Source of the DNA: Bacteroidota bacterium
Lineage (GTDB): Bacteria > Bacteroidota > Bacteroidia > Bacteroidales > Cfx3-03
Length of the DNA: 12,887 bases
Assembly: GCA_030706265.1 (NCBI GenBank)
Contig: JAUZOX010000035.1
Coordinates: 1 to 12,887 of the forward strand
Direction: 5' to 3'
Both the position numbers and the translations under genes were made by a program. The notes under the pieces were generated by a model. It saw only the letters and a program-made list of their open reading frames with translations. It did not search any database and had not been told where the DNA came from. This document shows, piece after piece, positions 7,046-12,887 of this stretch (its first letter is position 1; each line of letters begins with the position of its first letter).

Positions 7046-7912
7046 TTACTTCTCTTTTATCTCATCGTTCAAATCCTTGTGACATTCGTTGCAATCGAGG
7101 CTTTTGTTGTACATTTCCATCGCACGGAAACTCATACCCATGCTCGAAAAGCCTCCGTCGTTAAAGAGGTTTTGCATGGTTACCTTGCGGGTAAGGTCAC
7201 TGAAAAGGGTTATGCAATAGTTGGCACATTCAAGCGCGGTGGCATTTCCCAGTGGTGACATGCGTTCGGTAAAGTCGATCAAAGCATCGATTCCCTTTAC
7301 CCCTTTTCCGGCAGTGGTCAGCGTGGGGGATTGCGACACGGTGTTGATTCTGATGTGTTTCTCTCGTCCATAGATATATCCGAAACTGCGGGCGATAGAT
7401 TCGAGTGCGGCCTTGGCTTCGGCCATGTCATTGTATTCAAACAGGGTGCGCTGAGCCGCAATATAAGACAAAGCGACAACCGATCCCCATTCATTGATGG
7501 CGTCATATTTTTTGGCTACCTGCAGAATCTTATGGAATGAAAGGGCTGAAATATCAAGCGTCTTCAGGAAATTATTGTAATCCAGATTATCATAAGGAAA
7601 CTTCTTCCTCACGTTTGGCGACATACCAATGGCATGAAGGATAAAATCTATCTTCCCGCCAAAGTGTTCCATTGTCTTTTCGACCAGGTTCTCCAGATCC
7701 GGAACGCTGGTGGCATCGGCCGGAATAAATAGTGAGTTGGTTACCCTGGCCAATTCTTCTGTCGAACCCATACGAGCTGCCAGTGCGGTGTTGGTCAAAA
7801 CAAATTCTGCCCCCTCTTCGTGGGCACGTTCTGCCACTTTCCATGCAATAGACATCTCATTTAAAGCACCGAATATCAGTCCTTTTTTCCCTTTTAACAA
7901 ATTATAAGCCAT
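7046..7912 (-). CDS. fabI: Enoyl-[acyl-carrier-protein] reductase (NADH), FabI type
   Basis: This enzyme catalyses the last reduction of each fatty-acid elongation cycle, turning trans-2-enoyl-ACP into acyl-ACP. It has 288 residues with a Rossmann fold of the short-chain reductase superfamily. The cofactor loop is GALNEMSIAW at 15-24, where the SIA triplet matches classical FabI. The catalytic set is Y150, Y160 and K167, in the FabI spacing Y-x6-K. G96 and M163 align with residues that contact triclosan in E. coli FabI (G93, M159), suggesting a triclosan-sensitive enzyme (inference). The segment SQSPTLTTAG replaces the Proteobacterial AGPIRTLAASG loop. A C-terminal tail with a CNECHK motif extends beyond the usual FabI end. 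The start is 52 bases after the recN stop; no clear promoter is visible there. Confidence 0.9.
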   Translation of the reverse strand: MAYNLLKGKKGLIFGALNEMSIAWKVAERAHEEGAEFVLTNTALAARMGSTEELARVTNSLFIPADATSVPDLENLVEKTMEHFGGKIDFILHAIGMSPNVRKKFPYDNLDYNNFLKTLDISALSFHKILQVAKKYDAINEWGSVVALSYIAAQRTLFEYNDMAEAKAALESIARSFGYIYGREKHIRINTVSQSPTLTTAGKGVKGIDALIDFTERMSPLGNATALECANYCITLFSDLTRKVTMQNLFNDGGFSSMGMSFRAMEMYNKSLDCNECHKDLNDEIKEK

Positions 7913-7964
7913 GATAATTATTTTGATTTATTACTCAATGTTTGATGATAAACTATGCAATGAT

Positions 7965-9629
7965 TTAGTTTCTGTTGTTGACCAATAACTCTTTGGCCGT
8001 TTCCATTGCCGCTTCAGTAACGGTTTCATTGCTAAGCATTTTTGCTATTTCCATGATTCGCTCCTCTTTCGATAATTTTCGGATGGCGGTTGCAGTTGAA
8101 CCATTATGGTGCTCCTTGTAGACCATATAATGGTGATCGCTCATTCCCGCAATCTGCGGAAGATGGGTAATCGCAATCAGTTGAAGGCCTTTTGACATGA
8201 GCCGCATAATGTTGCCCACCTTTCCGGCCACTTCACCCGATACCCCCGTATCGATTTCATCGAATATCAAGGTCGGCAACAGTTTCCGTTGCGAAATCAG
8301 GGACTTCACAGCCAGCATGACCCTGGAGAGCTCACCTCCCGAAGCGATCCTGCTCAGTTCTCCGGGTTGCGATCCTTTATTGGCACTGAACAGGAAGATG
8401 ATTCTGTCAGCCCCTGATGGGGTATATTCGTTCAGCGGTTCAACCTGGATACGGAAAACGGCATCCGGTATTCCCAGCTGCTTCAACGTTGCCGTAATCT
8501 CAGCCGTAATCTTGGCGGTTACCGCCTTTCTGCTTTCGGTCAATTTTTTCCCGGCTTCTTTCAGCATCGCATTGGTTTTGTTGATGCCATCGGTAATTTC
8601 CAAAATCTCATCTCCGAGAGAGGTAATGGCTGACAGCTTGTCCGAAAGCTCCCGCTGCAAAAGCAACAAGGCTTCGGTGCCCGACACCCGGTGCTTTTGT
8701 TCAAGATGATAGATCATATCAAGCCGGTGCAAAACCTTTTCGGCATGCTGAGGATCCGAAGCCGACTGCTCGTTGAGACGCAATATCTGATAAGATAAAT
8801 CCTTCAGGTCGATAAGGTTGTTTTCTACCCGTTGCCGTATTTCTTCAAACTCGCCTTTAAAAGAAGAGAGTCCGTTAAAGATGGATTGGATCTCGGTGAG
8901 TGAATCCACAATATTGAATTCGTTTTCAGACAGCAGTGCAGATGAACGGCCAAGCCCGTTGGTGATTTGTTCTGCATGATTATAGATTTCGAGCTCCGTC
9001 TCGAGTTCTTCCTTCTCCCCCGGTTTCAGATTGACCTGCTCAAATTCATTTAATTGAAACTGGTAGTAATCCTGGTCGCTTTTGCTCTTTTTTTCTTCAG
9101 CCAGCAACGCTGCAAGCCTGTGTTTTAACCCCTGATGCCTGTCGAATAAATTCCGGTATTGAGACACGATGTTTTGATTTTCGGCGACGGCATCCACTAT
9201 CTCCAACTGAAAGCCTGCATCACCTAGAGTCAGGGTTTCATGCTGAGAATGAATGTTGATTAATCTGTCGCCCAACTCTTTTACCACATTCAGGCTGACA
9301 GGCGTATCGTTGATAAAGGCACGCGACTTCCCCTGTGGGGTGATCTCCCTGCGAATGATGGTCTGCACGTCATAGTCGAGATCATTCACCTCGAAAAAGC
9401 TTTTCAGGTCGTAACCCTCAATCTTAAAATACCCTTCTACCGTGCACTTGGCATCTTTCGACATCAAGGTCTGGGTGTCGGCACGCTGACCCAATATAAG
9501 GGCCAGGGCGCCAAGTATGATCGATTTTCCAGCTCCGGTTTCCCCGGTTATAGCTGTAAATCCGGATGCGAAATCTATCTCAAGATTTCTGATAAGGGAA
9601 AAGTTTTCAACCTTCAGGTGTGTTAGCAT
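7965..9629 (-). CDS. recN: DNA repair ATPase RecN
   Basis: RecN is an SMC-like protein acting in double-strand-break repair and cohesion of broken DNA ends. The 554 residues fit the family. The N-terminal head begins LTHLKVENFSLIRNLEIDF and has Walker A GETGAGKS at 29-36. The middle (~residues 160-380) is charged and helical, forming the two coiled-coil arms. The C-terminal half carries the signature SRIASGGELSRVML, Walker B TLIFDEIDTGVSG and the H-loop AITHLPQIA. All motifs are intact. Expression in many bacteria is damage-induced, but I see no recognisable SOS box here. A TAACTTTG element overlaps the end of the DUF4835 gene just upstream and may be part of an extra promoter. It lies between the DUF4835 gene and fabI in one direction. 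Confidence 0.97.
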   Translation of the reverse strand: MLTHLKVENFSLIRNLEIDFASGFTAITGETGAGKSIILGALALILGQRADTQTLMSKDAKCTVEGYFKIEGYDLKSFFEVNDLDYDVQTIIRREITPQGKSRAFINDTPVSLNVVKELGDRLINIHSQHETLTLGDAGFQLEIVDAVAENQNIVSQYRNLFDRHQGLKHRLAALLAEEKKSKSDQDYYQFQLNEFEQVNLKPGEKEELETELEIYNHAEQITNGLGRSSALLSENEFNIVDSLTEIQSIFNGLSSFKGEFEEIRQRVENNLIDLKDLSYQILRLNEQSASDPQHAEKVLHRLDMIYHLEQKHRVSGTEALLLLQRELSDKLSAITSLGDEILEITDGINKTNAMLKEAGKKLTESRKAVTAKITAEITATLKQLGIPDAVFRIQVEPLNEYTPSGADRIIFLFSANKGSQPGELSRIASGGELSRVMLAVKSLISQRKLLPTLIFDEIDTGVSGEVAGKVGNIMRLMSKGLQLIAITHLPQIAGMSDHHYMVYKEHHNGSTATAIRKLSKEERIMEIAKMLSNETVTEAAMETAKELLVNNRN

Positions 9630-9678
9630 AGCTGAAGTGATTTGTTTAATGTTTTTTTGCAGAAAAACTACAAGGCAG

Positions 9679-9686
9679 CAAAGTTA
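9679..9686 (-). promoter_or_regulatory. Possible -7 element upstream of recN
   Basis: TAACTTTG (minus strand, 9686-9679) matches the Bacteroidota -7 consensus TAnnTTTG and would start transcription near 9673, about 44 bases before the recN ATG. It overlaps the stop codon of the DUF4835 gene. No TTG was found at the expected distance upstream, so this is only half of a promoter and may be chance. Confidence 0.2.
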
Positions 9687-10583
9687 TTTGTTTTGTAAAA
9701 TTTGCTGGTATTTATTAGCATTTGCAGGATCAATTTCACGAAGAATATTTACAGCCTTGGTCTGGTCGGCCGGTGATGCCTTTGAAAAAATGTTGATGAT
9801 TTCATCACGTTTTGCTCCAAGGAACAGCTGCAGGACAAAGAGTCCGGGACGTTCACGGTATACACGCCGAAGGTCGTCAAGCGATTCACTGATTGCACTC
9901 CGCCCCTGGTCAATCTGATCCGCCATGACATCCAGCCCCAGACGATGATATTTATAGATAGCCTCCCGGAATACCGAATAACTTGGATTGAGGTAATTTT
10001 CAGCCATCCAGTAACGGTTGCGTTGGCTCTCAAATGCTTTCCATCCCGGATCGGAGGAGCTTTGGGCCGCGTTCACAATATCCTGCGCCTTCTGGAAAAA
10101 GAAGGTCCCGCCCATCGACGAAAAACTATCCCCGTCCATCCCCAGGAATACATTCAGATAAAAGGCAATGACCGATGTAATATTGGAGGTATAGTTATTG
10201 TCCGAATAATCCAGCGGCTGCGATTCTACATAATTAAACCTGAAGTCGTTATCGGCATAATTAAGCAGGGAGCTGTTATAGGTAGTCTTATATACAGGCC
10301 TTTGAAGAATGACATTGATCTTTCCCCTGAACTGATCGCTTGCCGGATGTTCGCTGATGGTAATGAGAATGGAACCTTCAATCCTTTCCTCCGGTCTGAC
10401 GATATAAGGAGACCATTTCCGGTCATTGACAAACTCGTACAAAGATTTTTGCAAAGTCTCGAAGACCCTGCGATCGGTACCCTGAATCTGTGGGGCAATT
10501 ACTTGAACCTGAACATTAAATTCTTGAGCTGTTCCTGCAACAACCTGTAAAAGCAGTATCAACAGAAGAACCAATCTTGTCAT
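9684..10583 (-). CDS. DUF4835 family secreted protein
   Basis: This 299-residue protein belongs to DUF4835, a family I know only from Bacteroidota and always near coaBC and recN. A signal peptide is clear: a short basic start, a leucine-rich core (residues 4-17), and a likely cut in GTAQEF after Ala19. The mature protein would be periplasmic or outer-membrane-associated. The first half is rich in beta-strand pattern with aromatic residues and many Asn/Asp turns (about residues 20-150). The second half is helical with PGLFVLQLFLGAKRDEI and a charged C-terminus. No enzyme motif is visible. From memory, some annotations use the name PorD and place this family in the type IX secretion system; I cannot verify this here and leave the symbol blank. 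The gene follows coaBC by 12 bases. Family call secure, function unknown. Confidence 0.88.
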   Translation of the reverse strand: MTRLVLLLILLLQVVAGTAQEFNVQVQVIAPQIQGTDRRVFETLQKSLYEFVNDRKWSPYIVRPEERIEGSILITISEHPASDQFRGKINVILQRPVYKTTYNSSLLNYADNDFRFNYVESQPLDYSDNNYTSNITSVIAFYLNVFLGMDGDSFSSMGGTFFFQKAQDIVNAAQSSSDPGWKAFESQRNRYWMAENYLNPSYSVFREAIYKYHRLGLDVMADQIDQGRSAISESLDDLRRVYRERPGLFVLQLFLGAKRDEIINIFSKASPADQTKAVNILREIDPANANKYQQILQNK

Positions 10584-10595
10584 GGATTCATTAAT

Positions 10596-11804
10596 TTAAA
10601 CCTGCTTGCGACTAATCTTCAAAATGGCAATCGTGTTAACAATATCTATAGCAACGGCTGCTTTGGGTTTCATATCAAAGCCAAATTCTTCCCCTTCGGC
10701 AGTGAATATGGTAATTTTATTCGTATTGCCAAACCCTGCACCTTCTTCATTCAGAGAGTTGAGAACAATCATGTCACAATTTTTCGCAATCAGCTTTTCG
10801 TTTGCATTTTCGCGCTCATTGTCCGACTCAAGGGCAAAACCGACTAAAAGCTGGTCTTCCTTCTTGATCTGCCCCATCTCTTTCAATATATCTAAGGTAG
10901 GTTTTAATTCAATCGCCAATGTTGCCTCACGCTTCTTGATTTTAACCGGAGAAACCCTGGCTGGGGTAAAATCGGCAACGGCAGCGCTCATCACGATGAT
11001 ATCGGCATCTGCAAAAACACTCATACATGCTTCGTACATCTCCTGCGCCGAAGTTACATCAATGCGGTCAATGTCGCCCGATGCCTCCTGATTCACAGGA
11101 CCTGCAACCAGTGTGACGTGAGCGCCTCTGCGGTTAAACTCCTCGGCTATTGAGAAGCCCATTTTACCAGAAGAATGATTTCCGATAAAACGAACAGGGT
11201 CAATGGCTTCAAAGGTCGGACCTGCAGAGATCAGCACATTCAGGTCTTTAAAGTCTTTTGACTGGATAAACCACGATTTCAACGTTGCCACAATCTTTTC
11301 CGGATCCTCCATGCGTCCTTCACCCATCAGTCCGCTTGCCAGTTCACCTGCAGCCGGGGCGATCAGGTGGTTTCCATAGCTTGAAAGCTTTTCGATGTTG
11401 GCTTGTGTGCTGGGGTGATGAAACATGTCGACATCCATGGCAGGGGCAAAAAAGACCGGACATTTTGCAGCCAGATAGGTGGCAATCAAAATATTATCGG
11501 CCTGGCCGGCGGCCATTTTGCTTAAGGTATTGGCAGTCACCGGTGCAATCAGGAATAAGTCGGCCCATAGACCCATTTCAACATGGCTGTGCCACTCTCC
11601 GTTCGACTGTTCGAAACCGGTAGTAATAACGGGACGCTGCGATAAAGTAGCAAGCGTCAAAGGAGTAATAAAATCACATGCCGATTCAGTCATTAAAACC
11701 TGTACATCAGCGCCTTCTTTTTTAAGCAACCTGATCAGCAAAGCAGCCTTGTAAGCGGCAATGCTTCCGGTAACGCCAAGTAAAATTTTCTTTCCCTGAA
11801 TCAT
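10596..11804 (-). CDS. coaBC: Bifunctional phosphopantothenoylcysteine decarboxylase / phosphopantothenate-cysteine ligase
   Basis: This fused enzyme carries out two consecutive steps of coenzyme A synthesis, joining cysteine to 4'-phosphopantothenate (CoaB part) and decarboxylating the product (CoaC part, FMN-dependent). Its 402 residues match the family. The CoaC domain covers about residues 1-180: GVTGSIAAYK at 10-19, the active-site His73 in HSHVEM, PVTANT at 86-91 and PAMD at 119-122. In E. coli the last motif is PAMN and is followed by an active-site Cys; here the corresponding positions are D122 and S155. The CoaB domain shows ISAGPTFEAIDPVRFIGN, SSGKMG, and AAVADFTP with a following KIKK motif. 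It sits 11 bases after the omega-like gene and 12 before the DUF4835 gene. Function is well supported despite the two substitutions, which may be normal for the phylum. Confidence 0.95.
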   Translation of the reverse strand: MIQGKKILLGVTGSIAAYKAALLIRLLKKEGADVQVLMTESACDFITPLTLATLSQRPVITTGFEQSNGEWHSHVEMGLWADLFLIAPVTANTLSKMAAGQADNILIATYLAAKCPVFFAPAMDVDMFHHPSTQANIEKLSSYGNHLIAPAAGELASGLMGEGRMEDPEKIVATLKSWFIQSKDFKDLNVLISAGPTFEAIDPVRFIGNHSSGKMGFSIAEEFNRRGAHVTLVAGPVNQEASGDIDRIDVTSAQEMYEACMSVFADADIIVMSAAVADFTPARVSPVKIKKREATLAIELKPTLDILKEMGQIKKEDQLLVGFALESDNERENANEKLIAKNCDMIVLNSLNEEGAGFGNTNKITIFTAEGEEFGFDMKPKAAVAIDIVNTIAILKISRKQV

Positions 11805-11815
11805 CGATGCAGCCT

Positions 11816-12154
11816 TTATTCGAGTTCTTTTTTCATTTCACGTTCCGGATTACGATAGTAAATCTGGTCGTTCAGAAACTCTTGTATAGCTATCAGTGTG
11901 GGTTTTGGAAGATGTTCGTAATACTTGGCAATCTCAATTTGCTCACGATTTTCAAACACCTCTTCAAGGTTGTCACTGGGAGTGGCAAACTCTTCAATCT
12001 TGCCCCGGAGTTCTTCTTTTATCTCCCGTGCAATCTGGTCGGCACGTTTTGATAAAATGTTTACTGTTTCGTAAATATTACCGGTAGGATCGGTCAAATC
12101 CTTTAAATTACGGGTAATGGCGGTATTTTCCGTCTTAATCCTTTTAAAATCCAT
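11816..12154 (-). CDS. RNA polymerase omega-like (Rpb6-fold) subunit
   Basis: This small 112-residue protein fits the Bacteroidota form of the omega subunit of RNA polymerase, which helps assemble and stabilise the core enzyme. The diagnostic part is residues 25-42, GNIYETVNILSKRADQIA, comparable with the NRYELVLLAAKRARQL region of classical omega. The flanks are highly charged: an N-terminal segment with KTENTAITRNLKDL and a long acidic helix near 45-75. The C-terminus has several Lys/Glu pairs. There is no signal peptide and no Cys. It lies 13 bases after bamD and 11 before coaBC, the position I expect for this gene in Bacteroidales. The symbol is blank because similarity to E. coli rpoZ is weak and confined to the core motif. 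Confidence 0.75.
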   Translation of the reverse strand: MDFKRIKTENTAITRNLKDLTDPTGNIYETVNILSKRADQIAREIKEELRGKIEEFATPSDNLEEVFENREQIEIAKYYEHLPKPTLIAIQEFLNDQIYYRNPEREMKKELE

Positions 12155-12167
12155 ATCGCTTGATTGA

Positions 12168-12887
12168 TTATTTCTTAATGTACTTTGCAGCTTCCGCCTG
12201 CGCCAGTGTCACTTCTTTTGTGTACTTGCTCTTTGGAAAATCCTGCAATATTTTGTCACAAGTTTCATAAACCTGTCCGTATCTTTCAGCCAGCTTTGAT
12301 TCAATACTCTTCTCAGCATATTGTTTGTAAGCCTTCAGCAACATGTAAAGGGCGTCTTCACGATACCGGGTATCGGGATATTCCTTCAGCAGATTGTTAT
12401 AAGTCACAATAGCAGCCTGTAAGTCGCTGGTTTTATAAAAAAGATTTCCAATCTCAAATTCCTTCAGTTCAAGCTTATCCCTGAGTTTATCGATGAGTTC
12501 ATTGCTTTGCTCAACCCGGCTGCTCTGAGGATAACGGTTGATAAAGACCTGAAGCTCCTTCATCGCATCCACGGTATTGGTCTGATCCAGACTGTAGATG
12601 GGAGAATCCAAATATTTGCAATAAGCTGACATATAGGCACATTCCTCTGCATATTGGCTGGTTGGGAAATTATCTGCAAATTGTTTAAACTGATAGTTTG
12701 CCAGGATATAATCCCCCTCGTGATAATAACAATAGGCATTCATGTAGGCTATTTTTTCAGCCTTGTCGGTTCCTTTGTATTCAGGGGTTATCTGTTCGAA
12801 TAATTGCATCGCCTTGTTATACGAGGCCTTATTAAACAGGCTAACCGCTGTTTCATATTTAAGTTGATTGTTGTTGCTCTTTAACAG
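12168..12887 (-). CDS. bamD: Outer-membrane assembly lipoprotein BamD (5' partial)
   Basis: BamD is the essential TPR lipoprotein of the BAM complex, which inserts beta-barrel proteins into the outer membrane. The frame is open to the right edge of the window. An internal ATG at 12809 is not the start, because 26 in-frame codons precede it, reading LLKSNNNQLKYETAVSLFNK. The signal peptide and lipid-anchored Cys lie outside. The visible 239 residues form tandem TPR helices, with conserved features such as AMQLFEQITPEYKGT, YHEGDYILANYQFKQF, FPTSQYAEECAYMSAYC, INRYPQSSRVEQS and YNNLLKEYPDTRYREDAL. The length implies that only about 25-35 residues are missing. It is the first visible gene of the minus-strand run and is followed by the omega-like gene after 13 bases. 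The call is strong from pattern and gene order. Confidence 0.9.
   Translation of the reverse strand: MLKSNNNQLKYETAVSLFNKASYNKAMQLFEQITPEYKGTDKAEKIAYMNAYCYYHEGDYILANYQFKQFADNFPTSQYAEECAYMSAYCKYLDSPIYSLDQTNTVDAMKELQVFINRYPQSSRVEQSNELIDKLRDKLELKEFEIGNLFYKTSDLQAAIVTYNNLLKEYPDTRYREDALYMLLKAYKQYAEKSIESKLAERYGQVYETCDKILQDFPKSKYTKEVTLAQAEAAKYIKK

Noticed and set aside
7046..7090. CNECH in the FabI tail as a cytochrome c haem-binding site
   Set aside because: FabI is cytoplasmic with no signal peptide; a lone CxxCH in a short tail is not evidence for covalent haem.
8197..8709. Long plus-strand reading frame (170 codons) inside recN
   Set aside because: It lies antisense to a fully intact recN with all its catalytic motifs, and encodes a low-complexity Ser/Leu-rich product typical of a shadow frame.
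9945..10550. Long plus-strand reading frame (201 codons) inside the DUF4835 gene
   Set aside because: It is antisense to a gene with a clear signal peptide and family match; no independent features.
1..12887. CRISPR arrays, tRNA/rRNA genes, insertion sequences, attachment sites
   Set aside because: None seen: no regularly spaced repeats, no cloverleaf-like segments in the short gaps, no transposase or integrase frames.

Overview
The window looks like a chromosomal segment of a Bacteroidota bacterium, most likely of the order Bacteroidales. This inference rests on five things. A DUF4835 gene is present, a family I know only from this phylum. There is an Rpb6-like omega subunit. FabI and CoaBC show Bacteroidota-style motif variants. 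Start codons are preceded by A/T-rich DNA rather than Shine-Dalgarno sequences. One upstream region carries a TTTG-N19-TAnnTTTG promoter of the Bacteroidota type. Coding density is very high; the only gap above 60 bases is about 206 bases long (4217-4422).

Region 1 (1-3677, plus strand) is a tripartite drug-efflux operon. It holds the 3' part of an EmrA-type membrane fusion protein (cut by the window edge), a 14-helix DHA2/EmrB-type MFS pump, and a TolC-type outer-membrane factor. The genes are spaced by 2 bases and then overlap by 8 bases, so they are surely co-transcribed and should assemble into one envelope-spanning pump.

Region 2 (3674-4216, minus) is a zinc-ribbon NUDIX hydrolase with its own predicted promoter. 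Its 3' end overlaps the end of the efflux operon by 4 bases, tail to tail.

Region 3 (4423-6232, minus) is a two-gene unit: a compact ABC/SMC-type AAA ATPase followed 7 bases later by a DUF4435 (TOPRIM-like) protein. This pairing matches the AriA-AriB arrangement of the PARIS anti-phage system. The ATPase is much shorter than the AriA I know of, and the TOPRIM-like motif is altered. It is the best candidate in the window for an undescribed or divergent defence system.

Region 4 (6256-12887, minus) is a tightly packed run of housekeeping genes. In transcription order these are bamD (5' end outside the window), an omega-like RNA polymerase subunit, coaBC, a DUF4835 secreted protein, recN, fabI, and a YdcF/ElyC-type envelope protein. 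Intergenic gaps are 11-54 bases, so much of this could be read as one long transcript. The ATPase/DUF4435 pair follows the YdcF-like gene by only 23 bases and may be served by the same transcript. The group combines outer-membrane assembly, transcription, coenzyme A and fatty-acid synthesis, DNA repair and envelope maintenance.
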